This document shows, piece after piece, positions 25,298 to 40,200 of a DNA stretch of 64,000 nucleotides. The position numbers and the translations under genes are program-made. The notes beneath the pieces were generated by a model, which saw only the letters and a program-made list of their open reading frames with translations, made no database searches and had not been told where the DNA came from. The DNA is from Scortum barcoo (taxonomy: Eukaryota > Chordata > Actinopteri > Centrarchiformes > Terapontidae). The stretch spans positions 22,649,001 to 22,713,000 of the forward strand of contig CM041553.1 of assembly GCA_023238725.1 (NCBI GenBank), read 5' to 3'. Numbering within the stretch: the stretch's first letter is position 1; each line of letters starts with the position of its first letter.

Positions 25298-28200
25298 CTA
25301 CAAGACAAAACATGTGTTGAGTGAATTTAAATCAAGAATGCACTAATAAGTATTTTCAGATTTACAGTGGATCCAAATTCCAAAGGAGTTGCTAATAAAT
25401 CCATAGACTAATGTTTTACCAACAAACTGCTAATTTCTATGGAGCTTTTTAACTGCTTTTACCCACTGACCCGCTGCACACTAAATGTCCAGCATCGTTA
25501 GTGATTATCTGTGAACATAGCTCACTTAGTGGTAAGCTAAAGAGCTAGATACTTTACTTATGAGTCGGTAAAAAAGTAAAACAAAGCTAAAAGTAGAGTG
25601 ACTATGGGATTTAGGTGTCAGGTGGCAACTGGTAGATTTCGGTGGCCAATAAAACACAATTACTAAAATCTGTTTTACTTTTATCAAAATATTATTGCAG
25701 TCAGTCAGTCAAACATTAACCGCTCACTCAAACATGTGGATTTTATCTTACAATATAACCGCTTACAAGGGAGAGAAACGTTGCGAAAGATCTGACATCT
25801 GGTCTCACCAATGTAAAACAAACTCTTTTCAATTGATTTAACAGATGTTTTAGCAGATTGTTCCTGCATTTGTTTCTCTTCGGAATAAGACCTATAAAAC
25901 ATGTCTGCTTGTATGACAATATACCGAGAGTTAAATCAAAATTGTCCTTGTCATTAGACACCGCAATGCAACATAATTTCCAGTGGGACTATTCTTTAAT
26001 GAATTCCATGTGCAGACTGTAAGAGCAAATTTTCCTATTGGATGACAATTAAGTGTTTGTCCATCCAATTTATTATTCCACTTCACTGCTACTTAAGCTT
26101 TTCTACATGATGGCTGTACTCATTCTAAGGCTCTACCCTAAAGCAGCACCATTCATTGTCTGCAAAACAAATACGTATGGAAAAACTGAGAGGGGCACCG
26201 CACTACAAAAAGAACCATATAAAACTTTGCATTCTATTGACTAGAGAGCTATGGTCAACACCGATGCAAAATTTCACTTTCCATTAGTGTTCCTCACCGC
26301 GAAACAGGGCAAATACATTTCTCTGATATTAAACTTTGGAGTTCAAACATGATAGAAGCCCATAAATCACACTTGAGTGGGAAAGACTGGCCAGAACTGA
26401 GGAGTGGTGGCTTCCTTTCAGCTCTGTGAGATTTATCTTTTTTCTTGGGTTGAGGGATTTTTTAAAGGGAGATAATAGGATATAGAACAGGCATGGCTCC
26501 TCCGAAGCACTTTATCTCAATGACTTCTAATTGCCTTCTCTGCTGCCTCTCTCTCCTCCTGTCCAAGGAACTCACTTGCATCCAAGACTGCAAAAAATAT
26601 AAACACTAGAGTAATATACTGCTTCTGGCAGCATGACAACTGTCAGCAACCTCTGATACTGTATGCTGAGCTGCTCATAACTAGGCCTTCTCTGTGCCCT
26701 TTTCTTTGGCTTGTGCCCCTTTAACTATGCCAGAAAAACTGATTTTAATGGAAGGAATAGGAGGGATGAATATGAAAATCAGACCACCAGACAGTCATAA
26801 GTCAGGAAACTTGTAAAGTTTGAGGTAATGACTTTTACAGAAGAACTAAAATACATTTTGGATCATTGTTTTATCTTTCTGGTGGCTTCTTAACCTCTTT
26901 ATTTTCTCTATATATATATACACTGTACACAGTGACGTTTACTATCAATGGGACATGTATAGTTACTTCAGTATGTCTTTTCCATCAGTTAAACTGTTCT
27001 TACCATTGTGTGGGTCGATGTAAAAACCTTGTAAAGGAGATGAAAGCAGCCTGTAGGTGATCTGGCCATTGAATCCAGAGTCTCTGTCGGTAGCAGACAC
27101 TGACAAAACTAATGTGTCTGCTGAAACCAACTCTGACAACTCCACCTTGAAAAGAGAACAAATAATGAGTCACATCTGAAACTAAATCATGATCATGAGC
27201 TACTCCACCTTGCCTAAAGGATATTTACACCAGGTGCTACAAGAATGCAGCTAGGAGAATGATTAAGGATCCCAGCCACGTGGACAACGGTGTTTTCTCC
27301 CTGCTGTGGTTGGGAGGAAGGTACTGGACACACTGAGCCAGCACTGAGAGGCTCAGGAAGACACACAAATTGAGGGAACTGGCGGAATTACATTTCACTG
27401 TGACTGTACCTTATATGATTACATGTGACAAAGTTTACTGACTGATTGGTGTGTCCTCCATATCATTTCAGATATCACTTTCTAATAAGGCATACTTTAT
27501 AAATGATTTATGATTGTAACAGAGGCTTGCTTACTGGTTAATAAGCATGTATTAATGATGTATAACCCAGTATTTGTAAGAACAACCTTTAGGTTACCAG
27601 TTATAAAAATCTCTTTGGCCAGTATATAACCTGAAGCAGAATTTGTGAACTTTTCAGGTCACTTTGTAATTCATCAGGGGGACCTTTCAAATGGACACCC
27701 CCACTGTTAAACTAAGGAAAAGAGCTGCTGAGTATCTAAAACAAAATCCATACATTGATAATTACACTGACTTGATTGTCTTGGCTTTGGTTTGACAGAA
27801 AAACTGTTTTAAAACATACTACAGGCTATATCTGGTATATCTTGACGGCTTTTTCTTAAATCTGTCTTATTTGAGTTCCCTAGCTTTTTTTTTTTGGTGA
27901 CAGGCCAAATCACTAGAGTACCTCTGTAAAAACTTAGCTAATAAGTATTCTACTAAATCGTCAATCAAGGGGTCACAATTTTAACCATCTGGTTTGGGCT
28001 GCCCGTTTTATCAGTAAATATATCATCTGTACCTGGTAGGAGACCTTGGTGAAGACCGGAGCGTTGTCGTTGACGTCAAGCACTTGAACTGTGACCTCTC
28101 CAGCCGTCTGGTGGAGGGAGTCAGATGCCCAGACTGTCAGCGTGTACTCTGTCTGCTGCTCTTCATAGTCCAGGGCTCGGGTCAGGGTAATCACACCGGT

Positions 28201-31200
28201 ATATCGGTCAACGGCAAAGGGAACATTGGTGCTACTGTTGTCGGAAAAGCTGTAGGTGATGGTTGAGCTCAGGTCCACGTCATTCGCAGTCACCTGGGTG
28301 ACCATGTAACCCCCTGGCAGGTCTACGATTAAACAGAAGACGTCAAAATAAGACCACGAATAAACATAGAAAACAGCCAGAGAGCAGTGGGAGTTACTTT
28401 ACTTACTTTCTGCTATAACCACAGGCTCCATGGGGGGGATGGCAGGGCTGTTGTCATTGACGTCCACGACTTGGACCCTGATGGTGGCGGTGCTGCTGAG
28501 TGGAGGGGTTCCCCCTGTCTGCTGCCTGCAGAACCAGCCTGTAAGAACAGTAAACATTTGCATATTTTGTACATTTTGAGTACAACCCAAATTCAGCAGC
28601 TTTTTGAACTTACTGAATGACATTTTGAAAAGTAAGAACTACGGCAAAATCATTTTGGATATTAATCTCTTTTATTCAGCTTTCATTAGCTTTCTAATGA
28701 ATAAAAGATAATAATAAATAAAAGATGGTCATAATAAAATGCTGCATCAGAATCAGGGGCTCATTTAATAAAATGTGCAAGAAACAAGATGCTATTTGCA
28801 ACGTGAGATAATTTCCTCGCACTCATTTACAGCAGACAAGTTTCACTAGTTAAACTAGCAACCCATGCATGAGCTTGCAAGAGCGTGTAGCCTGTTTGAG
28901 CTTTTTAGACAACTGATGAAATGACTAAATTCACGGATGCTGGTGGTGATAAAGAGGCAAGCTATGACAGGAAATGTGACTGTAATTGACAAGTAGAGAC
29001 CTACAAATCTGGATTAATTTTGACTATCATACATTCATACATAATACTTTAATATGTGAAGTCGGCGTACTTGTATGAGGGGGTGATCTCGCGGTCCAGT
29101 AAGACATTGGTAGCAAGAATCCCACGAACAGAGTCAAAGATGAAGGCTTCATTGTGGTTACCGGACACGATGGAGAGTACTCAATCTGCCCGTTCAATCC
29201 GCTGTCGGCGTCGGACGCAAACACCTGCAGAAAATATGTGAAGGAATAATAATGAGATGCTCCCAGTAATAATACACCTGCTTAGTATTTCTACTGTCAA
29301 AGAGGGTTCAAATATTCATAATGCCTACCTGCATAATGTACGTGTTGTGCACTTGCCCCTCCCAGACAGCTGTTCTGTAGTTGCTGTGTTCAAACACTGG
29401 TGCGTTGTCATTCATATCCAGCAGGCTGATGGAGACCCTGCAATGAGCCGTCTGCAGCCCGTTGTCAGCCAGCACCACCAGTTGGATCTGCGGGCTCACC
29501 TCAAAGTCCAGAGAGTTATCTCTTTCTGCACACGGATCTCACCTGCATGAGAGGATAAAGCTAAGGTACGCCCCAAAATCTGTGCAAACCCAACATCAGA
29601 AAACTGGTGTACTGCTGTTTTACTTTGGCATCAGCCTTTTTACTTCTTATAATCAGATCAGGGAAAAATGAAGGGGAAGTAATGGAAAGAAAAATCTAAC
29701 TTGTATTTTAAAAAAGATGTTGACAGAAGCCCTTTTTTGTTTTTTTTGTTTTTGTGGTGACCCTAAAGTTTTCAGTACTGTGTCACTGTGTATTTGAGTC
29801 CAACTGTGTCTACTTCATTACCTCATATAGACATGAATTCAAAAATGAGTTTGCGGTAGAATATGATAAAATCAGGCAACAGTCTTAAGGAAATACTTAT
29901 ACATAAACAACCAGATGAAGCAGATAAGTTGAAAGTCAATTTTGCCCAAAAGGGTTGGATTAGAAGCCCTGATTGTTGAGACATAAACAATGGTCAGGAC
30001 TGGAAATCAAAAGTTATTTTCTGGATACTTTCGTGGAAAATAAAATGGATGAGTGAATGAAAATCTGTGCCATTAGCATAACTTGAATGATGAAAGCATG
30101 CATGACGTTTCTGCAAATACATAACAACAATGCCATCTGTTAATCATAACCAGTGAGCTCTGGCAACAACTTTGGATGTACAATAAGGGTAAAGGAACAA
30201 AAGCAGTGAGTTTCTGTTTGCAAAATTTCATATGTTTCTTACCGGTGTGACGGTTGATGGAGAAAATGAGATTTTCATTGCCGCTAAATATGGTATATGT
30301 GATCCGTTGTCTGCTGTTGGTTTGATCGCTGGCCTCCACTTTTGCAATCCAGGCACCTTGGTGAAGAGAAAGTGAAAAGGTTGATGAAGCTTTAAATGGC
30401 ATCAGTGAAAACAGAAGAAAATAGAGGTGGTAAAAACGTACCAGCTCTACTGTTCTCTTTGACAGTAGCATTGTACACTTTGTTTGTGAACTGCAGTCCT
30501 TCATGTTCTCCCTTCAGATGGACAAAAAACAGGCAGGTGGAGGTCAAAGCGGGTCGTCCTTGGTCTGAAACCACAACCTGCAGCTTCCTCCCAGAGAAAC
30601 CTGCCCTCACTCGTCTCCTCAGCGAGATCTCCCCTGACTCGCTGATGTCAAACAGATTTTCCTCATCTGACAACATGAAGCGTATAGTCCCATTCTCCCC
30701 CTGGTCACCGTCTGTCGCCGAAACCGTGGTAATTATCTGGTTTGGCAGAGTCCTCATGGAAACCCACGCGTTGATGGGATTCTCGTCACAGACTGGCACG
30801 TTGTCGTTCACGTCCTCCACCTGTATGGTCACCGATGCCACGGAGCTCAGAGGTCCTTGAGTGCAGCCGTCAGTAGCCACGGCTTTGAGGGTGTATTGAG
30901 CCCTGCTCTCTCTGTCCAGAGACCTCGTGGTGTGGATCACTCCTGTGAGAGCGTCGACCGAGAAGGCCCCCTGGCTGCTGTCCTCCGTCAGAGAGTAGGT
31001 CACGTCCCCATTGGACCCCTCGTCGGGATGGGGGGATCGGAGGCGCTAACACGCAGGAGGACCTCAGCTCCTGCAGGTAGGCCTTCGCTGATGGAGGCGT
31101 GGTAGCTCTTACGGGTGAAGGAGGGGATGTTATCGTTCTGGTCCAGCAGCAATTCAGCAGCTGGAGTTGGGTGGTGGAGCTGAGCTGGGTGGGGCCATAA

Positions 31201-34200
31201 TCGTGGGCCTGTATGGTGAGTGTGTAATTCTGCCTTTCCTCACGGTCGAGGACCTGTGTGGTGCTGATAGCACCTGTGTGGCTGATTGCACCTGGTGAAG
31301 CGACCTCTGTAGATCCTCACCTAAAGCGACCTCTGTAGTCCTCACCTAAAGACAGTGGGTAGAAATTAAAGAATTATTCTGGTTTATCACAACTTGGGTC
31401 TTATTTTTGTAGATTTTCCTATAATTACCATATAAATCTATTATGGTAACAATCCACCTACCACAGTAATTGCTGAAATCTTAACAACATTATTCTGTCT
31501 AAGTTTCACATGAGAGGTCAGATAGTCAGACTGTAAACAAGGCAAGGCAGTAAATTTTATAATATGCCTCCATTTCTCTTCCAAATGATTTTCGCTTAAC
31601 CTCAGCGTTTGTTTAAAACTTTTAATCGTTTAATCTTTTAAACCGTTTAATTGTTTAACTTCTAAGCAAGATCAAAGCAATTAGTTTAGTGAGTATGATG
31701 TTATAAATGATAGAAATGATGGCCAAAAAACTACAAAAATCATGATCAAGTTAGCTTGATGATATTTCTCTTACCTAATATGGAGTAATGTATTGTTCCG
31801 TTCTCTCCGTGGTCTGGATCAGAGGCCCTGGGCGGTGTGGATCACCCCGGGGGGCAGGTTTTCTGGCAGGCTGATCTGGAAGGATGACTGCATGAAATCT
31901 GGAGGGTTGTCATTGTCATCCAGCACAGAGCAGAGCACTGTGGCCGTACCCGACAGGGGCCGAGTGCTGCTGTCGTCACGAGCCTGGACTGCAGTCAGGA
32001 ATAGAAAAAAGGATTTCCCTCAAGCTTTTTCTTTATTTCTGACATGAAATCAGGATTCCTATGCTTTTTACGGCTTTGAAAGTAGTCTGTATCCATTTTT
32101 TGGCATCTCCCCTTTATTACACAGCTCACAATAGACATGCAGACAGGTAATAGTCAGCAGAAGGGGTATTATATGTAATGAAGGACCCTAGCTGGAATAA
32201 GATCACGTACATTGTGATCTGAGCATATGGATCTTCACCACCTGTCCTCCATGACGCCCCTGATTGATTGATCTATGGATCTTATTTACCGTCCCGGAAA
32301 TACAAGGGAATGAGGGACCATGACAAAGTGTATACAGCCATGTGAGCGTCTCTGTGAGGTTGTGCTTTGAGCTAAATACTCATCAACACGCTCACAATGA
32401 CACCCTTAACATGCTGATTTGTAGCAGGTATAACTTACCATGTTTACCATCTTAGCTTAGCATGGAGGAGTGCAAACACTTGATAATCAGCACTAAGCAC
32501 AAAACAATTGAGGCTGATGGGAATGGCATTAGTTTGATGAAAAATTTTAATGAAAAATCCTCTGACAGTTCTTAGATACATGTTTCAGTCTGGACTAAAG
32601 GGGCAGAGTGAGATCTACCATCCTAAAGAGCCATCCACAGAGCTGTGTCGTTAGGACGACTAAATGTGAAGTACAACCAATGGCAAACAGCTCAAACACA
32701 GGCCGCAGACTGTTTATAATAGATCCGTCAGCAGTCATTTACCATATTTATTGAAAACACAAGTATTACATGTAACAGTCTATGGGAATTTTACAGTTTT
32801 GCTCAGTAGTCTCAGCCTCTAAACACCACAGTGAGCTTTATTGGTACCTTCTCTTCTGACCAAAGACCGAAGCCAGATTAGATGTTTAATGGCAGTACAG
32901 ACTCTGAGGATGAGAAAGAAAAATCCTGTCAACAGTAAGTATACTGCGACAACATTTAATGCATGTTGAAAAGACCTCAGCATTTTATTTCTTTCCAAAT
33001 TCATCTGCCGCCAGAGAAAATTGTCCTCACATATTTTGGTATTTCCCAAAAATCCGTGTACGACTCTGGCATGACTTAAAGACATTCGGGCCTTCCTGTT
33101 ATTATATTTTGTTATTAGATTTAATTGTTCATCACACTGCTGACTGTGCAAAGCAAATATTATGATAAAACATCTGAAAGCAGTTTATCACTAAACACTG
33201 CTGAATAGTTTGAATGTAATTACGGCGTATGCCCACGAGAGAGGCAAAGCAAACACTTCAAACAGGCAGAGGGTGCAGCGGCGCAGTCAGCGGAGGTTAG
33301 ATGATATACTGTACCTCAGTCCCTTAAAGGTCTACTGTTTCCTTAGCATAAATCAATCTGCTGAATAATGTGTTGCCTTCATACAAAAACCAGACCTTGA
33401 ATTCTTTATGACTTTGGCTGTGAAGCATGACAAGAGAGGAGGTAGAGAATGAGAAACAGAGAGGGGTCGAGAGTGAGAAAAATGTCTGCGTCTGATAGAG
33501 ACTGCAGAAGACTATTTTATAGGTTTTGTTTTAGTGGGCTCAGATTTGAGATATTTTTATAACCTTTCAGATGATCTGAGCCATGTTTTTGGCTCAAAGG
33601 TGTAGCCAAGGAGGAACATTTTGCAAAGAGCACACACAGGCTTTCAAATAGTTGGTTACGCTTCTCTCGGTTTCAACAGTATTTTTTCCTCCCTAATCAA
33701 CACCTGATTGTGATTGATGGTGCTGCTTGTCTCTATTGACCCTCCTGAATTCATGTAAAAACTACAGAGGTTTCCTTTTCCGTCGGACATTGCAACACCC
33801 GCTCTGATAATTACAGAGAAGAAAACAGGTAGGATTTTCTTAAATCAAAAGTAACAAATGGCCCTGCAAGTGACTCCATCTCTATCACATCAAATTGGAG
33901 TTATTGCTTGACAACAGCAGGAGTGTGTTTCAGAGCTCGCTTTCTATTTCTGTTCACACTTTTGTGTCTCTTTTGGGTGTTTTAAGTCTGAATGTGTTTG
34001 TGCATGTGTCTGCGTCGTACCTCTGAGGGTAAAATGTTGCTGCTGCTCTCTGTCCAGGTAAGAGGTGGTGGTGATCAGACCGGTGTAAGGGTTGATGCTG
34101 AAGAGCTCGTAGCCGGGGCCCGCCAGCAGACTGTACCACACCACGGCATTCTCCTCTAGGAGGGGGGACACGGTATTGTTAAATGAGCTCTGGAGGGCTT

Positions 34201-37200
34201 TCAACACTGTTACGGACGCCCCAAAAACAAACTCTCATTTTAACATGTGTGAGGAAAGATGAAGCAGGTAAGACATTCCCAGTATTATTACGATGGCAGC
34301 TCATGCTCATGTACAAATATGAAAAAATTCAGATTTACATAACAGATATGCCCTATAAGAGAAACGGGGTAGTCTGTCTTCACAGAAAAAACAAATATCA
34401 GCTAATCAAAAAGCCAACTCAATATATCTCCTTCAGACAAACATATCAGGAATCTTTAACTAAACTTGTGTCTACCTTAATTTCCAGGAATAAGGTAAGT
34501 CTCTCCTGTATAAATTATATTCATTTATTGTTTAATATTTGTTCTTTGTGTGGTTTAATTTCTACATTTTGGCTTTTTTTTCTAGACATCCTCTCTCAAT
34601 GGTGATTATGAATCTGAAAATAAATCCAACCTTAAAGATCAATACTTTTCACAATACAATAAAGACATTCATTCATTCATTCATCTTCTAAACCTGCTTA
34701 TCCTGAGCACACAGGGTCGCAGGGGTTACAATAAATACATATACATGAAAAATAATCAGCTTTCCCCCCACAATGTTCATGTTTTTACATTAAAACAGAT
34801 CGAATTTCTTCGTTGAATCTCAGCATTCACATCAGGGGTCAGTTTGCACCTCATCAGCCCAGTTCATGTTGCCATTTCAGACATGCCTTATCTGATACAA
34901 AACTGAAAACAAAACCCGTGTCGTAACGTGTCACCTCCAAAAACTTAGCTCGTACTGTTGAATGAATGGATGCTGTGTTCAAGGATACGAAACGGTGTGG
35001 GAACTCCCTGTGATCATTTTGTCAGTACAATTTCAGTGACTACCCACCAAAGAAATAGTCCTTATAAAAACTCTTAAAACAGAGGAAAGACTTCTGGCAC
35101 AACTTCACCTTCTTCCAAGATACACGGGGCAAAGTGAACATTATTTTCTTAACTTAAGGGGAAGCATCACAATAATGTTTCACTTTACACCATATATACA
35201 ATATACTTCAAGTGTTGCTGGAATTTGACCATTAAAGAAACATGGTCACTGGTATCCAGACTTATACAGATTATATTTCTGGACAAAAAATGTAGAATTT
35301 TTGTAATTATGAATTCATGTCATTTTTAAATACTGTTTGTTTGAAACAAAACTCAAACCACATCTTAGTTTGAAGGTTATCATGTTTTTTAAGGAGTCTA
35401 AAAATGGATTTTACTTTGCTCAGTAGAGTGATTAAGAGGATCTTTTGTGTCCACAACTGCTAAACATCAATTGATAATGTAATATTTGCTTATGAATTGA
35501 ATTTTTTGTTGTATCATTTTAAGAATGTTTTAAATCCACTGTGCCACTGTGTCACTTGATAGTGAGATTTAAGAGAGTTTCAGCAAAAAAAGAGTGAAAA
35601 CGTAGAAAATGACAAATAGACCATTATTAACATGTCCTAATGGAAACATGTACTCAGTGAGTCTGGTGATCAAATCTTACCCCAAAAGTTTTTGGATAAT
35701 AAAACTGTGCCTGTTTTATTGTGACCGGATGACAGAATTAAAAGAAAAAAAAACTCGAAACATATGAAAATTTGCTAAACAAAGTGAAATCCAGGACATG
35801 CAGAGTAACACAAAGGTTAGCTGTCACACTCATTGATATTGCACATCTCCTCTGACTGACTCCAACACATGGAAACTGGATCCAGAGACCAACACAGGCA
35901 CAAAACAATGGTCATCTTTGGGGAGCATGTTTTTTGGTGTGGGGAGGGGGGTAAAGCAGCACAAATGATAATCAAATAAGACTGGTGGGAGAGCGGGCTG
36001 AACTGCCAGACGAGGCGAATTGAGGAGACAGATGAAAACATGGCGCCTATTGGCACAGATGGCTTGGATTATGGAAATCATCATGAGAGAGGACCTTTCA
36101 CATCTCCCAGAGGAGCTGTGTGCTTGCTGTTCTTGGACAATTCTCACCCCCAAGAATGTTAGTTCACATCAAAACCCCTCCTGTACAGATCCTCCTGCCA
36201 CATGCCCTCCACCGCCAGCATTTAAAAGGACTCGTATTGTCAACATGACGAGATGAAATGGGATGTAGGAGGCCCCGCGCACAACGTGTTAAAATAAACA
36301 GGACTGATGTGTAGATTTGCGAACATGATTAGGGGTCATATGAATGAGACTTGCGGGGATGTACAGTGAATGCAGCACGTGAAAAAGACACAAATGGAAG
36401 AACACATGAGGAAAAAGGGCAGGGGTTGGTTTCAATTAAACTGCTAATGGAGTGAAACAAAACAGACGATAAACCTGATTCACTGCAGCGCTGACGTTTA
36501 ACCAAAACATGGCAGGGTGAGCTGCTGCTCAACTGTATTTTGTCGTGTGGTACCATGCTTTAAAAACAATAAAAAGGAACCATTATACTACTGCTAAGAC
36601 AGAGAAATGTGGGAGAACTACCTCTTTTTGCCATTTAACACACTGAGTTTTATATTATAAAAGGTTTAAATGTCACAGAAAAAGAAGAAAAATAAGTATT
36701 CATGTCATCATAATTTAAAAGATATGACATTATCTAGGTGCTCAGATGATTGTTTCTTGAGTTAAATCTTATTTTTATGTGTCACTATTTGGCTGTATAC
36801 ATACAGAGTCTATAGTTAGAGGCTGTTAGGAGTCAAAGACAGTGCTAGTGCTGCCACCTAGGCACTTTGGAGGCATACTGCCATCTCCACCTCCACAGAA
36901 GGACTATTTCAGGCTAAACCTGAATGCTAGACAAAACCAGACTGAAGAAGATAAGAAACAGAAAACAATTTAGAGAAGAAGAGACTCCTCAATTTTTTTT
37001 TCTCATCATCTTCCACTGATTTTTTTCTAGTCCTTCAAGTAAATTAGATCTATATAGCACAAAACAACACATTTATTTTATTTTAGAAGGCTTTATAAAC
37101 AGCACAACATACCGCAGTCCTCAGACCTTCAGTAAGGAAAATAATTAAAGCCTAAAAAAAAGGAAGGATGGACATGCAGTGAGTGCCATGTATACAAAGC

Positions 37201-40200
37201 CATGGCAAATGCTTCTGTCTCTGGATCACAACATTTAAGTCCAGTCTGATCAGATTTACTAGAACTAAAGTGTTGCTGGGTCATCCTGGTTGTACAACAA
37301 TTAGTTCATTCTTTATTTTCCCAGCTTGAGAAACAAGCATGTTGTCTCCGTGTCATTAGAGATGTGAATAAAAAGCATTTCTTTTGCTGACTGCTTGCAC
37401 AACAATCCATAAAAAACAACAAGGAGAAAACAGTCTGTGACTTGTTAACTCGATGTAGTTTCTAGTTTTCCCCCCGCAGCTTTTAATCGGATGTCATGGT
37501 CTTCATCAGCAAGTGGACTTCGGCCAGTTGTCACGGTGCTGGTTCAGTTCAGTCATCGCCTAAACTAAATATGAAACTTCCGTCGACTTACATGAGCTTC
37601 AAGGTTCATTCTTACTTCCTACCAACTGCATGATATTCGCTGTGTGGACCGCGAGAATCAGCTGAAAACAATTGCTTTTCTTGAACATTGCTCTCACAAG
37701 TTGAGAAAATATATAACCTAAACAGCAACTAATTTGCTGATTGTTTAGTTGTTAAGGTCATTTTTTTTAAGCAACAATGTCCATTTTTCTCTGCTTCCAG
37801 CCGCTCAGTTGTGAGGAGTTGTTGCTATTATTAATCTTATAAGATAATCATCATCTTGTGCCTTTTGAAATGGCATTTTTCAATATTTATGTACATTATT
37901 ATTATTATAGACCAAATGATCGTTCACTTCATTGAGAATTTAGTCTGTAGATGAACTAATAATAAAACATAATAATTAGTTGCAGCTCTTGATTAAATAT
38001 ACTTTTATAAGGCTAACTTACCACCACATAATCAGCTTTTTATATCATGCTTTTGGTTTGATTCGTACCTGAATCCTCATCGGTGGCAGAGACCCGGAAC
38101 ACGGGTTCTCCAGGGTCTCTGTTCTCTGCCACACTGGCGTTGTAGATGCTCTGACTGAAGACGGGCGGCTGGTCGTTCACGTCCCCCACCTCCACCGTCA
38201 GAGTCTGGGTGGAGGAGAGCGCGGGCAGGCCGTGGTCCACCGCTCGGACCGTCAGGCGGTGGAAACGCTGCGTCTCATAGTCCAGAGGGGCCGAGAGAAA
38301 CAAGAGGCCTGCAGAGGATGGAAGAAGGCAAACTTTGAATATTATGGACGAAAGCGGAAACAGTAGACGTAAAAAATAATAACAAAATTCAGTCATTAAC
38401 CCTGCCTTATACCTGTTTTCTCTTCTAGTGTGAAGAACCCTCTCTTGTTTCCTGCCAAGATGACGAAGGAGACGACCCCATTGTCACCTTGATCTCCATC
38501 TATGGCCACAAAATGGTGCAGCAAACTCCCCACCTCCGCGTCCTCCATCACCTCAACCGAGTCCGCTGATATAAACACCGGCCGGTTGTCGTTCACATCC
38601 AGCAGGAAGAGCTGAGCCGTCACAGACGCCTGTTTGCGCTCGTCCTTCCTCTTCGCCTGGTCGGTGACCGTCACAGTGAAGGCAAAGCTGGGAGTGGTCT
38701 CTCGGTCTAAAGGAGCCGTTACAGTCAGGGTCCCCGTGTGAGGGTTGATCTGAAAGGGGAAGCGTGACGAAGAGCCGCCGAGTTCGGGGTCAAAGTTCAG
38801 GGAGTAGCGGAGAGCGCTGTTAGGAAAGGTCCCATCAGCATCTCTGGCATGAAAAGCAAACGCCAGCGATCCAACTGCAGCGTCCTCCGGCAGACCGAAC
38901 ATCACCAGTTTGTCGGGGAACCAGGGTGTGTGGTCGTTCACGTCCTCCACCATCACACCGACCAGCACGGACGTGTTCACTCCAGGAGCGAGTCCCACAC
39001 CTTCGGCTCGAACCATGAGGAAGTACTGCGTGGCGGACTCGTAGTCCAGTGGCTGGTTGGTATATATGTCGCCAGAGGAGCTGTCGATGCCGAAGTGAAC
39101 GCTCCCATCGCCCTCAGAGATGGAGTAGAGGAATCTCCCTTTATCTGCAACACTGGCAGAGCCGATAACAGTCGCCGGCTCCACATCCTCTTTCACTGTG
39201 AAACGCCTAACAATCTGGTGGTCGGACCCGCCGTGCAGAGACTCTAATCCGTGAACCTGGAGGTGAAATACACATCATGTAATGCTGTTTGCTGGTCTAA
39301 AATATTAGTAGCAAATTGTAATCATTAAGTGTAATTATAAGAGGACAAAACAGTCAGAAGAATGGAAAAGTTGAGGCAAAGTTGAGACAAAAAATGACCA
39401 TGAATCGTGTCACGTGGCTTCCCTTGAAGAGACCAGAAATCTTCTACTGTGGCACATGACAAGGTGTAAATGAAGAATTTGATAGAAAGCCCATCGTAAA
39501 AAACAGTAAATGTCTCCCTCTGGTGCCAAACTTAGGCTTATTATCATAAGCAGAATAACAAGTCTACACAGGACGCAAAAACATTGTTCTTATTTGTTTC
39601 TGTACATTTGTTAAAATGTGTATTATTTATACTGAGCATAGACTAGAGGCTTGTCTTGGGCTTCATTTGTTTGTTTTTAATATGATGTTATTTCCTCATT
39701 ATTAGTGGAGCTGTCATCTTTGTACAGTTTGCACACAAACACTTGCAATGTTTAGTGTAAACATCTAATCTCAGGAAAAAGTAACAGTGCAAACCCCATA
39801 TCATCGCACTGTTATTGACCAAGGTTACAAGCAACAGAAAAGGAAAAGGACATCTGTGTAGTCGCCACGTTTTACTCAAATTATTTTTTTTTATAATTTT
39901 GTATAATATGCACTCACCTAACCTGTACTGCAGTAACTTATAATATCATTAATTTGAAATAAATACAACAATATACAACATTATATTCAGCAGTAACTTC
40001 ACTTATGAAGTGGGGGATGGCTGTACCTGTACATGAATGACTGCAGTGTCCTCCAGAGGTGAGGCTCCGCTGTCCTTGGCGCTTATTTTCAGTGTGTAGT
40101 ACGGCTCAGCATTCTGGGTAAAAAGCTCTGTTGTTCGGATGTCTCCACTTTCACTGTCAATCTCAAAGTGTCCGAGACCCTCCTCCTCTAAATCAGCTAA

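Noticed and set aside
38849..39247. Plus-strand ORFs lying opposite dchs2 exons (for example 132 codons here, 174 codons at 23548-24072, 148 codons at 42265-42711)
   Set aside because: They are antisense shadows of cadherin-coding exons with no domain of their own.
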